Made by a program: the position numbers and the translations under genes. Positions 1 through 12,243 of a stretch of DNA of 64,000 bases are shown in pieces. The stretch is from assembly GCA_002914845.1 (NCBI GenBank), contig JXTC01000075.1, positions 28,821-92,820 on the forward strand. The letters run 5' to 3'. Under the pieces are notes generated by a model. The model was given only the letters and a program-made list of their open reading frames with translations, made no database searches and was not told the origin of the DNA. This DNA comes from Trema orientale. Its lineage: Eukaryota > Streptophyta > Magnoliopsida > Rosales > Cannabaceae. Within the stretch, counting starts at the first letter, position 1. Each line of letters begins with the position of its first letter.

Positions 1-2133
1 GGGCTAGGGCACACCGAAATTTTTTTTTTTTTAAATGCTGAAAAATAAAACAAAATCAAAAAATTCTGGGAAAAATTTAGTTTTTCAAACTCTTTGAAAT
101 ATGTTCATGAATCTATCAACCATAAAATTCAAGAACACCAAAACTTCATTTTGCAAGAATCACAATCCATAATTTTTCTCACCATGCGAAAATCAATAGT
201 AGACGTAATTAAATATCATTCATCACCATGAATCATTTAACTATCATAAAAAAAAATTGTTCAAACTCAATCACATAACTTAGATCATACATCTCTAGAT
301 CAATATTATGCTATACATATAAACGTAGGCTCTTGATACCAATTGCTGGAATGGTCTAACACTTAGGATAAAAAACATACATGTATGCAAACTATGAAAA
401 ACACATGATCACATCATGCACGCAGCAGAAAAATAGCGGATTTAGGTTTTAAAATTTTTACATGAAAACAGTTTTCATAACCATATTACATGTATATATC
501 ATATAGCGGATCATGTATAACATAAATCAAATCTAGATGCACAAACTCTAGAGATGATATTAGGGTTTACCTCTTATAGCGTGTTCCTCCTTGATCTCCT
601 TGTTGATGGTGATCAAATCTCCAACCATAGATCTTCTTGTCTATGCTCTTGTTCTTGATTAATTAAGTGAGTGGACACCAAGTTGAATCCTTCGTTGGAT
701 AATGATCAAGAACACCTTCTTGATCTCTTGGAACAGCGGGACGTGAGATGAGAGTGTGAGATTGCAGGAAACTTTTTTCTCTCTCACTTAGCCTTAGGTT
801 GGCCGAATTCTCTCTCTCTCTCTCTATACCTTATGCGTGTAGCTCTCTTAGAGTTACTGTGTAGTTTTTTCTCTTATGTATCTTATATGTATGAGGCCAA
901 AAACTACTAACCCTAGTCTAATTAGGATTGGGTTTGTTCTCCAATTTGGGTTTTGGGTGTATTTTTATAAATATGTCCAACTTATGTAACTTATTTAAAA
1001 AAACACCAACTTCTGTATATAATCATTATTTTACACAGTTTCATGAAACTAATTTCACAAATACAACCAACCAATTAATGAGCTTTATTGAGTTAGACAA
1101 AGGACCTAATGGATCCAAATAATCTAAGCTCTAATAATATGATAAATACATAATAACTCTTATTATGGTATTTATATAAATATTATTAATAAAGGGGACA
1201 CTCCACTAAAGGTCCAATACTGTGCTCTTAGATTAGATGTCATGCCTTTTATAGAGATTCAATCAACTAACTTTGATTAACCGATCCATCTAGCGTATAT
1301 TATACCACTACAATGCTGTAGTTGGATAGGTGAAATTACCGTAATACCCCTCTAACACCTATTTACCTTTAAGTTATCATCTTTCTGTCAAGGAATAATG
1401 TTGTCGATAATTTTATTTTCAATGGCCATTTAGACAAAATTATAAACTAATTCACAAAGTGAATACTAAGATCTTAGATTTAATTATTCCATGAATCTTG
1501 AAAGAACCTAAAGTGGTATTAATGTATAGTGTCCTTAACTATTTGGTGTTCTCATCAATTCATAAGCCATAACCTCCAATATGCCAGATTTCACCTCTAA
1601 TTTCGTAGAGGTTAGTCTTTTAATAAATTAAAAGGCTATAACCCATGAAAGCAAGTCCAGTCATACATCAAGGATTAAGATCTACATGCTAAGAGCTAGT
1701 ATGTGGTAATATAAGAATTGAGTTATGGCACTCCAATTCTTTATATTGCCTGGTCCAGGTCAATACACATAACTTATTTATGTTGTATTAGTATTTATAT
1801 CAGAAGTCACATACTTCAATGATTTGAGACACATCATTCCCGTTGAGATAGACAAAGACTACAACCTATAGTAAATAAAGTATTCCGTCTTTATTTACAT
1901 ATTGTGAACTAGTTTATTTAGACTTAAATAAAGAAATAAGTCTCCCTATAATTAACATTTAATCATGTTTGTTTCTTTATACACAAGCAAAGTCATAGAA
2001 TCTTTTTCTGATAAATAAACTATTCAACTAAGATAGTTTAATCTAGCAAATATCATAATTGCATATAAGAGAAAGTTGTTTGTACTCAAAGGGTATAGTT
2101 GAAAATCTGCTTTTTAGGAAAAATATCCCAACA
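1..2133 (-). mobile_element. LTR retrotransposon A (copia-like), right end only
   Basis: This is the right-hand (5') end of a minus-strand LTR element that continues beyond the left edge of the window. An LTR occupies 344-2133. Immediately to its left, the sequence around 326-343 reads on the minus strand as TTGGTATCAAGAGCC, a near match to the initiator-Met tRNA primer-binding site. Positions 1-325 are therefore internal leader; no coding part is visible. The element sits inside the older copia element whose sequence resumes at 2134. The copia assignment rests on LTR similarity to the gag-bearing element at 16491-21581. Whether it is whole cannot be judged from this window. Confidence 0.7.
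344..2133 (-). repeat. Long terminal repeat of element A
   Basis: The repeat starts TGCTGGAATGG and ends ATATCCCAACA on the plus strand, so it has TG...CA termini and is about 1.79 kb long. It contains a stretch around 1275-1400 (gaaattaccg, taccttta) that is recognisably related to the LTRs at 3319-4970 and 19940-21581, which suggests two subfamilies of one lineage. The partner LTR would lie outside the window, so no age can be given. Confidence 0.75.
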
Positions 2134-2549
2134 AGATGAACCAAGGACCAAGTGTGATTTTGCATTAGTGCTTGATACTCCTCATTCATTGTGCTTTTCC
2201 ACTTTGCAGATTGAAGTGCCTCTTCTACTGATTAAGGTTCGGAGTTTTCTGAATCAATAACCTCTGCTGAGTAAATCTTTGGCTTAAACACACCAGCTTT
2301 GGACCTTGTAACCATGGGATGCCTGTTATTAACAGATTCATATACTTCAATCTCAAGCGATGTTAGTTGTTCTGAGGGAGTATTTGACTCTATGGGTGAC
2401 GGTTGAATTGGAGATTGAGAATGATGTGGGGTAGATGTAGGAGAATCTAGACCACTAGATGAAATAGTGGAGTCAATTTTATCTGGAACTGGGTTACTAG
2501 TGCTGGGTGATTTTTTTGTGGCAATAGGGAATGTGTTAAGACCTTCATT

Positions 2550-2840
2550 CTATATAACAAGTAATACCATGTAATGGAAATGGTGAGCTTGAGTTTCAGT
2601 TATTTCTTTGGCTCTGAGACTGCAGGGAAAACTGCATTCATCAAAAATAACATCACAAGAAATATACAACCTACCATTCTCAGTAAGACATTTGTATCCT
2701 TTGTATTGGTCGCTATACCCTATGAATGTACAAGGTGTGGAGGGAAATTGAAGCTTCTGTTTGTTATAGGGTCTCAAATGTGGATAGCAAGTACATCCAA
2801 ACACTCTTAATCTAGAGTAATCAGGTTTGACACCAAACAA
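2550..2840 (-). pseudogene. copia integrase C-terminal region (fossil)
   Basis: The minus strand encodes a peptide with LRVFGCTCYPHLRPY, then FIGYSDQYKGYKCL and YISCDVIFDE. This is the standard C-terminal portion of copia integrase, just before the reverse-transcriptase domain. It belongs to the broken element 2134-7104. Core integrase remnants continue to the right up to about 3310 and again beyond the solo LTR. Confidence 0.85.
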
Positions 2841-3318
2841 AACTTCTAAGGGACTCTTATACTACAAGGACTTTGTAGGGATTCTGTTTATCAAATAGAC
2901 ACTAGTTGAGTAGGCATCGTCCCAAAACCTCAAGGGCATAAAAGAGTTAGCAATAAGTGTCAACCTATTTTTGACAATATAGTGGTGCTGGCGTTCAGCA
3001 ACACCATTCTGTTCTTGAGTGTGAGTGCATGACAACTATTCCAGACTCTTGAAAGAAATTGGTTAGTGCTCAAAACTCTCCACCCTAATCACTTTGCAAA
3101 GCCTTTATCTTTCTATTTAACTGGAGTTCAACCATTTTTTTAAAGTTAAGAAAGGTGGAGTAAAGATCTAATTTTGCTTTAAGAAAGTATATCTATGTGA
3201 ATTTGTAATATGCATCTATGAAACTCACATCGTATCTGAAGCCATTAGTAAATGTAATTGGAGAGGCCCTCCATAAGTCTGAATGAATTAGTTGAAGAGG
3301 TTCTGTGTATTCAGTTAA

Positions 3319-4970
3319 TGCTAGTGTTTACTGGAACAAAATTCCAGAAAATATTTTCATAAAATCATTTTCAAGAACACCATAGTTTTGTAAAATCTAG
3401 AAACGCAGTAGAATTGGTCATTTAAAATTTTTCTCTTTACAAAACATTTTGGATCGTGATCTAACATAAGTTAACTCTTAATCTAGACAAAAATAATACC
3501 CAGATTCACTCCACAACCTTTTTGTCTTCCTGTCTATTTTTGAAAGCCGTTTGATTGGTCCGATAGGTGATCACCTTTTTGATTTCCAACAAAAAGATCT
3601 GCAGACGAACAAGAAGACAATCTCCTCAAACTGATTTCTCCGGGATGGCCGAAAAACACTAAGGATGGTGAACCCTAGTGCTTGCAGATTTCTGCTCTCT
3701 CTTTTTCTCTGCTTTGCGTGTGACACTCTCTTCTCAAGGCAGTGTTTCACGTGTAGTTGATGTAACTGGCAGCTAGAGAACTTTTCTCTTAACTATAGAG
3801 AGATTAGTAAACCCTAATGGGCATATTGGGCTTATTGGGCTCAACTGATCATCAAATAACCATTGGGCTTTAATTTGAGCTAGACAGGGGACCAGATGGA
3901 TCCATAAAGCCCAAGCTCTAATAGACCATATACTCCCTATCATAATTAATTCTTAATTATAATTGGGTCTTGTCCATTAATATTGGGGCACACCACTATA
4001 GGCCCAATATTGAACTCTTGGACTAAATGTCATTAATTTTCTGTGAAGCTTATTAACAATCAATTAGCTTAATCCATTTAGTATATACTATACCTGCAGA
4101 TATACCCCCAATGCAATACCATACTAGCAGGATGAAATTACCGTATTACCCCTCTAGTACATATTTATCTTTGAGTTATCATTTTTCATTTAATAGATAA
4201 TAGTTGACTACGGTATTTATATCTGCTTATACCAACACAGTCAAATTCACATAGTGAAAACCGATGTCCTAGTTTATATTATCCAAGTACTTGAAAAAAC
4301 TCAAATTGACGTCATATGCATGGTGTCCATCGTGAAAAATGTTCTACACATTTCATATATCTTATCTTCTAAGATACCGGAGTTCGAACCATAAAACGGA
4401 ACTAGTGCTTTAGTAACTCCAAAAAAAAAAAACACATGAAAGTAAGTTCGTTAATCACTAGGATTAAGATCTTCTACAATAGTGTTAGATTAGTGAAATT
4501 AGAAATTTGAGTTACGGCACTTAACCTCAAATTCTAATTCACTAGGTCATGTTCGATGTTGTTATAACTTTCTTATAATGCATTAGTATTTCTATCCGAA
4601 GACTCACTTTGATAATTGGAGGCTTCATTAATTAAATAGACAACACTACATTCTATGGCATAGTAAAGTATTCCATCTTCAATATGCAGAATGCGAACAA
4701 TTTAATTTAGACATAATGAAATAAAGAATATAATGTCTCCAACATATGAACTCATCACACGAATAATTCTTTGTTACTCATTATATGTCTCTGAATCTTT
4801 AGATGTTTGCATAAGATAAACATACACATCACATATATATCAAAGGGACATAAATGAAATAAAAATTCATAACATGGAATTTATTAATAACAAATAGATA
4901 ATCAATTTTCTAATAAATATTGTTTATAATGTCGAAATAATAAACTGCTTTATAGAACATTATTCCAACA
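3319..4970 (-). repeat. Solo LTR B inserted in the copia integrase region
   Basis: This 1.65-kb block starts TGCTAGTGTTTACTGG and ends ATTATTCCAACA. It is flanked by GTTAA (3314-3318) and GTTAT (4971-4975), a 5-bp target duplication with one mismatch. The host copia coding sequence continues on both sides, and no internal region is present, so this is a solo LTR left by LTR-LTR recombination. It matches the LTR 19940-21581 along its whole length. The orientation is inferred from that copy. Confidence 0.9.
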
Positions 4971-5735
4971 GTTATGACTTTGAGAATGGTAGCTTATGAC
5001 TTTTTCCCTTTTGACAAGCTAAACAAAAATGGAAAACATTTATTATTAATTGAGGGACTTTACAATCAGTTAGAGCACGCTGAATAATCGTAATTGCAAG
5101 ATGTCCTAATCTCTAGGGCCAAAGATCCGGAGAGGATTTGACACCATTTACAAAATTGGAATTCTCAGAAACATTACAAAAAATTTTTGAACCTAGGGAA
5201 CTAGACTTAAGGCTATTTCCCCCGTTGAATGCTTGCTCTTTGATTGAATTGAAAGACTTTGATTTGGAAGCTTGACTTAACTGAGACATTGACACAGATT
5301 GATTACTCAAACTAGGAAGATCAAATTGATAGAGACCATCCCTAAGGCTTCCTTGTAGTAGAATTGCCCCCGTGACTTGATCCTTAATAACACAGACAAA
5401 AAGGATGGAATTCAAAGTAAACTGAGTTGTCTTTAGAATATTGTGACACATTGATCATATTCTTAGTTATACTAGGCACATGTAGAAGATTTTTTAGAAT
5501 TAAGGTTTGGAAGAAGCATTAGGCAAGTAAGAACAACCAACGTGAGATATTGACAAACCTGCTCTATTTCCCATGTGTAGCTTGTTTGAGCCATGTTATT
5601 CTCCTCCAAAGGTCGAATTTGCAATGTCATGAGTGACATGGTTGGTCACCCTGGAGTCTGGGTACCAATAATTGTCTATGGGAGAGTCTAGAATGGCCAA
5701 CATGGCTGCCATTTGATTATTGCTATTATTCTGGT

Positions 5736-6570
5736 TTATGGGTGAAGTATTGCTGAAGCCTTAAAAGTTTGCATCAAAATGAAAGTAGCATTTTTGGATA
5801 GTATGACCAAGTTTTCTACAAAGCTAGCACTGCAAGCATGAGTTGTTATTCCAACCTCTGCCTTCACCACGCCTACGACCTCTACTGCCTCTGTAGCCTT
5901 GTGAGTTATTGGTGTTACCATTGTTAAAGCCTCGTCCATTAGTAGATTTCTAGTTGGGCCTTTGTTGAGGCTGAAAGGTAAGATTAGCTGTAGTGATGGT
6001 TCCATAATTATTGATTGGTGAGTGGTGCTCAAGTCGATTTTCAAAACTTTGTAGAATAGCCCAAACATCTTTGAGAGAGTATGGTTCCAAACGGGATGTA
6101 ATGGACACCACAACTGGGTCATACTCATTCCCCAGCCCAGATAAAACATACAAAATCTGATCTTTTTTAGGAATAGAAGAGCCAACCGAGGCTAAGACAC
6201 CAGCAAGATGTTTCATTTTTATTAGGTATTCTCTCAAGGTAAGAGTTCCTTTCTTCAATGTTTGAATGTGCAGTTTGTACTGCATAATTTTTGCCCTTGA
6301 TTGAGTGGTAAAAATTTTATCTATAGTACCCCAAATATTATAAGAGGTCTCACAGCCAACTAATTGTGGCAAAACTCCCTCAGTAATAGAGCCAGGAGCC
6401 ATGATACGTGGAGCTGGTCCTGGCGATGCCAAGCTACATACGCTGGATTCACGGAGCCGGGATGACCGTCAACTCCAGATAGCAATTCTGATAGACAATG
6501 AAAAGTCCCGTATATGTATCCCTCAAGCCCATGGCCACGAATTGCAGCGAGAATTTGTTGGCGCCACATA
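5736..6570 (-). pseudogene. copia gag region (fossil)
   Basis: Minus-strand reading frames in this stretch encode peptides of the UBN2-type copia Gag. Recognisable pieces are IWGTIDKIFTTQSRAKIMQY, followed by TLKKGTLTLREYLIKMK and a segment ending in the C-terminal Gag domain; a degenerate zinc-knuckle-like stretch lies near 5800-5850. In an intact element this protein would form the virus-like particle and bind RNA. The region is broken and is treated as a fossil. Confidence 0.8.
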
Positions 6571-6812
6571 AGGCAGTTTTCGTTTATTAGACGGGAGTTT
6601 GTGGCTTGGTTTGCCGGGTTAACTATTTAGATTCTAAGAACGGAGGCTGAGGTGAAAGGATGGTGAAGTGGGTTTTTTTTCTGCGAGAGATATGGTGGAC
6701 TGGAGGTTATCTAGTGGAATAACTATTGGAGAAGTAGGCATAGGTGGTGAGACTTAGAGGTTCTCATCTGAAGTGGCTGTCTGAGATGTTTAAGCTACCG
6801 GCTCTGATACCA

Positions 6813-7104
6813 TGAAAGAAATCACTCGAAAAACAGAATGTAATAGAAATGAATGTTAAGTTTTTGTCTATTCTCTTACAATCGACGAATACAATGTAAC
6901 GAATATATATAGAAAAGTTATAGAGCCCTAGATATTTGATAATGGGCAGATGAGACAAAAAGAGAAAAAATGTTATATAAATATTTACAATGCTTGATAG
7001 CATGGCAGACAAAGGGAACACAAAGGTATGTTGGTGTGATGGGGCAGCATAGGACCACATGGGGCTGCATAAGACCACTTGTATTTTATTATCTATTTCT
7101 GACA
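6813..7104 (-). repeat. 5' LTR of the copia element 2134-7104
   Basis: The left edge is set by the primer-binding site that ends at 6812, after which TGAAAGAAATC begins. The right edge (ctatttctgaca) is inferred only from the required terminal CA and a typical copia LTR length of about 290 bp. No partner LTR or target duplication is available in the window to confirm it. Confidence 0.5.
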
Positions 7105-9846
7105 ACTATTTATGTTAGTCGTATTATTCCTTTGTTTCTAAAATTAGTGGCCACGTGTCCCATAGAATAATGAAATGTGTGCCATCTCCTACTTGTACGG
7201 AGAAGATCTATCAAGAATCTACGTATTAGCTTGTTCGAGTTTAGATTCTGGAATAAGCTGACGAATATTTTTTGATGAATATTTTTCATGGTCGAACATT
7301 TTATTTCTATGCAGCTTGCTCAGGTACTCGGCTTTTATATTGGATTTATAGTATTTAACGTACACAGATTGCAGGGTGGACATTATTCCTATAGTCTCAT
7401 TAACCTATCTGACTCTGTCGTCATTAATGGTTCGATCATGTGGTGGTTATTTTGTTATTCTTACAGGAATCTGAGCTCTTAGTCCATGCTCAAAAGTCAA
7501 ACCATAATCTAATCCCTAGTATAAAATGACTTGCAGTTCTTTCTTTAATCGTTTCTGCCATGTGTTAATATCAAATAATGTTGGGTAATACCCCCAACAA
7601 CTTTCATTTTTCTGTTATCACTTTCTCTATCTCCTCCATTTTATTTTCTCTATAACCATAATCTCTCTCCTCTCTCTCTCTCTAGCGATTAACATTCTCT
7701 CTCTGTCTCTCTCTTCTCACTATTTCTCTAACACTTCTCTCTTATCCCTCCTTATTCATATTTTCAAAATATCAATGTCATCTTTGTAATAATTGAATCT
7801 TCTAGCGTTTCTTTATATATATAATAATTATTTTACTTGTAGAAACAAAAAATAATAGAAAGCAACATATTTTTCTTTTCCTTTTAGAAACAAAAAATAA
7901 AATATAATTTCCAAAGACTTATTTGTTTCTAAAAATTAAAGAAAAAATAAAAAAATAAAATAAATGTGTGATCAAACGAGATTGGGTGCTAGATTTCCCT
8001 TTTGGTGTTACTATTTTAGGTCATACTTTTCTGGAAAAAAAAAAAAAAAAAAGCCATTGGCTACTCCCACATAGTTGAGAAATTAATGGTCTTCAAATAC
8101 TTATTGTGTTGGCTAATGAGAATGAAAATACGTATGACTGAATGATCTCCAAAATGTGAAATTTTATTCTAATGAATAACATGAAAAGGTCGCATACAAC
8201 ACAGATACTTTCTCTGTTAAGAATCGACCAATATGTAGCATAAAGGATTACAAGGGGCCCTTATAATTGTTTAAGATCTTAAATGACAATATTTACGTTT
8301 AGAGGACCAAAATATGACTTTTCCTATGATTTAGGACCCATAACGTCATTAACATTAATTATTAAATAGTAAAATGTTAATTACAATAACTTTTGGGATA
8401 ACATTATGAATTGAAATCAAAATTAAATAATTGACAACAAATCTAGTATTTCATTATTTGTGTCAAATATAGGATTATCATTGAATTATAATTGAGAATG
8501 TATTATTAAAAGTTTTCTAAGTAAATTACGTATTCTGAAAATTTAGAATAAAACACTATTAGAAATAATTTTAGACCCTAAAAGCCATTGTATCATATCT
8601 AATTACGTAATATTGATAGACCAAGACAAAAAGTTGATTATTTTGCTCGATCACATGTTTTTTCAAATATATATTTGAATTAATGACTATTATTTCTGGA
8701 CTATGGAAAAGTCTCACTATAGGACTCCAAGTTTAATTTCAATAATTTTGATACTTAAGCTATTGAAAGAATTCTTTGTTAATCTTTTCGATATTATTCT
8801 ATTTGATACTTAATTGAAAACTTGGTAATTGCATGATCATGTTTAGTCAAATGTCGCGTCAAGAACTATCTCTTTCAAGCGACATAAAATAATATCATTA
8901 GTTGCAAAATTTCAACTAGTACTTAATTTTTACACAATAAAAGAGGATGGAGATCTGTTGTCCCAAAAGACTGTTTTCTTTTGTTGTTCTATCAACTTAA
9001 ATACTGACAGGTGAGCAAAAGACTGAAACTCAAATTAACAATTTTTTTTTTTATAAAAAGAAGTAGTCACAACTTATTTATGAGCATTTGAGTAGATGAG
9101 ACATGAAATAAGGCAACATTTTATTTTTGAGAAACTAAAAAGGGAATCGGTGGAGCCCTTCACACTCTCTACCAAGTTTTTGTCGCAATAACCATTTAGG
9201 CCCGACGATCTCTGGACCATAAGTGGAACGACAACAGTCTTGTCCCCGTGTATTCGTTGACTAGTAAGACGGTGGTGCTTATCCACAAAGTCCACTCATT
9301 AGAGGATATGTTCTCGGAGTGACTCATAGAGTCTCGTTGGCGGCTACTCCTATTTATAGGTATTATTTTACCAAATTAAAATTTATCATGCAAGTCTTTT
9401 TATGGTAAAAGTTACATGGAGAAAGAATTTTATGTAATAAATCATAGAAAACGGTTAGATAATGAATAAATGTCTAAAAAAAATTACCTAGATGGGTAAA
9501 AATATATATATATATAGGATCCCAAATATATATATACTGGATAATGATCCTGTATATATATATAAAGCTAAACGACTCAAGTAAGCTAATCGACTCAATT
9601 AATCAAGTTTAGCTGATATATTATGGTCATGTTTGCTCAAAACTTGAAAAATGAACGTTTGTATATACCAATTTTTCGTAATTCACATCTTTGTTGAAAG
9701 AATTTCTTGAGCCCCTTAATAATTTGCATAAATTTTATATTACAAATTCACAATTACTTGTATGAATGTTGATGTTGATCCTCGTATGTTATATTTTTGC
9801 AAAGAATCTATCAATATAATTAAAAAATCAGCTGAACTCTTTCAAC
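7105..9846. other. AT-rich intergenic stretch without a supported gene
   Basis: No gene is supported here. The stretch holds a CT-rich microsatellite (about 7660-7740) and an A-run (about 8035-8052). A minus-strand TATAAATA at 9351-9358 is followed by a 73-codon frame (9074-9295) of no recognised family. (TA)n blocks at about 9504-9560 flank an inverted ggatc/gatcc pair. The TATA plus short frame could be a leftover promoter, an LTR fragment or a non-coding transcript; nothing decides between these. Confidence 0.4.
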
Positions 9847-11118
9847 TTAGAAAAGCTTGCTAGCGAATTCGTCAATGGCGGTTCCACTGGTTCGAAACGA
9901 AGCAGATTTTGTAGCGAGCTCTTTCAACTGTGGCAAGTTTCTTCCCAACTGCAAAGCCACCTTCATTTGAAACAACTCCACATTTTCTCTTTTCTCTAAG
10001 TCTTTTTCTTCAACTGCAGCCTCAATCTCCTCTTCCAAGAGCTTGAAGAAACCACCATTGTTCCTATACATCTCAAACACCATCCCCACTTGCAGACCAT
10101 GCTGGAATGAGTTAACGACGCTAGCTAACGCTCCTGCCGTCACCGCCAAAACACCTCCCCACGGCCCATTTCCCACAAACGGCGCACTAACGGCGGCAAT
10201 GCCTGTAAGCAAAGGCCCTGAGATTGCCAAAACTTTGTTGATCTTCAAAAACAAGTTTCCCAATCTCTCGTAGTCTTCACTGTCTTTGTTCTTCACAACA
10301 TTTATGATCTCTCTCATTTCTTCCTCAAGCTCATGAGTCCAACCATTGTTGTCGTTCTTTCCCACTTGAGTCGATTCGTTTTGATCCCTTTTGGACCGAT
10401 TCGAAGGCCACCAAGTAGCCGGTTCGTATTTTTGAGGAAACTTTTCGAGCATGGCTCCGAGCAAGGGAAGTGGGTAAGCTCTGTCTAGAGCCAAGACCTT
10501 GTCCATGAAGTCCTTGACGTCGTACTCGGTCGCAGACCCAAGAGCCATGACCGTTTCGATCTGACTCTTGATTTGTCTAAACAATCTCGAAGCGTTTCGT
10601 TGCTCCTCAGCCAGCTGAGACGGCTGGAGCTTGTTCGTCACCAGCAGCATCCCGGCGGCCGCGGAGAACAACAGAGTCGAACCAAGCTTCAGAGCCAAGA
10701 GGGTGGTTCCCGACGGCGCCGCCGAGGCGACTCCGGCGAGGGTTGAGGCGGTTAGGGTGATCATGTTTATGGAGTTGAGCAAGAGGGTGTTCCAGTTGTC
10801 TCGTTGGTGGCCGATGTTGTCGTGCATCTCGACTCTGTCGCTTACGGCCTCGAGTATGGCGTAGAGCTTTTGACGAGTGTCGTACGACTCGTCGTTTTGG
10901 GACGTGCTTTCGGTGCCATAATCAACGTTAATGAATGCGTCCTTCAAGTTGCTCACTCCCTCAATCAGGAGCTGCTTTGTCACAGTTGCCTTTTTTGGAA
11001 CTGGGAAACGCGCATTTGAAAGCTTGGGGACATGAATGGCTGCGTTGATTCTCCTTGAAGAAGAAGAAGAAGATGAAGATGAGGAGAATATGAGAGACGA
11101 AGTTTGTAAAGCGGACAT
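9847..11118 (-). CDS. At4g22030-family protein (annotated as probable F-box protein in plants), paralogue 1
   Basis: This is an intronless gene encoding 423 aa. The family is usually labelled probable F-box protein At4g22030, but I see no F-box here and the biochemical role is unknown. The N-terminus is Ser-rich (residues 7-21) with basic residues after it, which would fit an organelle transit peptide (inference). The family core is at about residues 85-116, including AVSDRVEMHDNIG and QRDNWN. Two hydrophobic segments follow (about 117-135 and 139-160), then the conserved LQPSQLAEEQRNASRLF and AYPLPLLGAMLEKFP motifs. A second hydrophobic hairpin lies at about 296-340. The C-terminus EFASKLF is identical in the paralogue at 28810-30153. 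The start is the first Met of the frame and aligns with the paralogue start. A TATA box lies about 230 bp upstream and a 31-bp tandem repeat fills the leader. Confidence 0.9.
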   Translation of the reverse strand: MSALQTSSLIFSSSSSSSSSSRRINAAIHVPKLSNARFPVPKKATVTKQLLIEGVSNLKDAFINVDYGTESTSQNDESYDTRQKLYAILEAVSDRVEMHDNIGHQRDNWNTLLLNSINMITLTASTLAGVASAAPSGTTLLALKLGSTLLFSAAAGMLLVTNKLQPSQLAEEQRNASRLFRQIKSQIETVMALGSATEYDVKDFMDKVLALDRAYPLPLLGAMLEKFPQKYEPATWWPSNRSKRDQNESTQVGKNDNNGWTHELEEEMREIINVVKNKDSEDYERLGNLFLKINKVLAISGPLLTGIAAVSAPFVGNGPWGGVLAVTAGALASVVNSFQHGLQVGMVFEMYRNNGGFFKLLEEEIEAAVEEKDLEKRENVELFQMKVALQLGRNLPQLKELATKSASFRTSGTAIDEFASKLF

Positions 11119-11120
11119 TA

Positions 11121-11245
11121 TTTGTTTTGGTTGAGGTTTTTCTAGGGTCTCTTTGTTTTGGTTGAGGTTTTTCTAGGGTCTCTTTGTTTTGGTTGAGGTT
11201 TTTCTAGGGTCTCTTTGTTTTGGTTGATGTTTTAGATCTCTTTGT
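11121..11245 (-). repeat. 31-bp tandem repeat in the 5' leader of paralogue 1
   Basis: Copies begin at 11121, 11152, 11183 and 11214, giving a period of exactly 31 bp. The first three copies are essentially identical (core ggttgaggtttttctagg) and the fourth is diverged and partial. The repeat lies between the start codon (11118) and the TATA box (11350-11357), so it should be transcribed into the 5' UTR as a CA/AAACC-rich leader. A 19-base T-run (11278-11296, A-run in the mRNA) lies further upstream in the leader. Confidence 0.9.
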
Positions 11246-11349
11246 GTTGGTTTGGTTATGGTTTTGGATTTTGGCCCTTTTTTTTTTTTTTTTTTTGGAT
11301 GTGGAAGTAAGAGAAGTTGGTTTGGAATGAGAAGTAATGGGCTGCTCTA

Positions 11350-11357
11350 TATTTATA
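11350..11357 (-). promoter_or_regulatory. TATA box of paralogue 1
   Basis: The minus strand reads TATAAATA. It lies about 230 bp upstream of the start codon, leaving room for a leader of roughly 200 bases. The paralogue at 28810 has the same octamer upstream of its start. The motif GACTCGGCC (plus strand 11404-11412) lies about 50 bp further upstream. Confidence 0.7.
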
Positions 11358-12227
11358 GTATACGCAGGTAGTAAGGAAATGACGAGGTCAGCTATTTGAA
11401 GAAGACTCGGCCTACCTGCGTGCTGTGCTGACCCATTCTCAGATTTCGTCCATCTCTAGGATCGATCTATTCTAGTAAATAATATTCTTATTCAAAATTT
11501 CTCTACACGAGCTTGGTCTCCTATTGCAGGTAGTAAAATCGATAAAACCTTTCACTCCACTTCATCTCACTAGGAATGCTTCTTCAGGCTTTGCCGCCCT
11601 AGCTTGTTACTTTTTTTTTTACATGCATATAATCGCTTTAGTTGAGAGGTCTTTTTCGTGAATGCAAATTTAAATTTCTAGTTTGAAAAATCAATCCATT
11701 CCCATTTTTTTGGTGTTAAATGTTAAGGGTCACTCATTTCCTAGGGAAAAAAAAATTGGTGTGGATCACAGCGCCTCTTGTATGTGTTGATGAATTAGGC
11801 TGCTTGGATAAGTAACATAAGTTTATGCTTTCTGGCTTTTGTTGTTTGTTTTCATGAATGATGAACTTAGTTTTTCCTTTAGCAAAGTATGAAAGTCAAT
11901 AAATTTTTGATACAGGACATGAGCAAGGCATGAACAAGAAGAGGCATGCGTATAATCATAAGGAATTAGGATGCAATATAACTTTTATCGTCCATTAAGT
12001 GATGTGATAATACTACAATTTTGCACATCCCCCACCCCCCCCCCNATAACATTTTTCAGTATTTAGTTAATTACTTTTGAATAATAATTACACGTTTCAA
12101 TGTTGAATCAACATTTTTTTTTTTTGGTGAGAGGTGAAGTAACACATTTTTCATTGCTCAACTAATTAGAAAATTAGCTTTATTAATTATTGTATAATAA
12201 AAGTCATACAGTAACGTTAACGTAACG
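11358..12227. other. Intergenic, no gene seen
   Basis: This stretch holds the presumed upstream region of paralogue 1 and AT-rich sequence. A poly-C run ends in an ambiguous base (12045). I see no reading frame or RNA gene that can be supported. Confidence 0.5.
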
Positions 12228-12243
12228 TCATGCATTAGAGTAA

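Larger units (their letters stand above)
2134..7104 (-). mobile_element. Ty1/copia-type LTR retrotransposon, broken, 5' part
   Basis: This is a minus-strand copia fossil. Read from right to left it holds an LTR (6813-7104), a primer-binding site at 6794-6812 (TGGTATCAGAGCC on the minus strand), a gag region (about 5736-6570), a pre-integrase and integrase region (about 2550-5451) and the stretch leading into reverse transcriptase (2134-2215, with the copia-typical W-[KS]-x-A-M-x-x-E-like peptide). Reverse transcriptase and the left LTR are not in the window. The element is clearly broken, with several breaks, and carries the solo LTR 3319-4970 and element A as later insertions. Confidence 0.85.

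Noticed and set aside
9074-9295. Small gene of 73 codons on the minus strand
   Set aside because: A TATA-like word lies upstream, but there is no known family and codon patterns look random. It is mentioned only in the intergenic entry.
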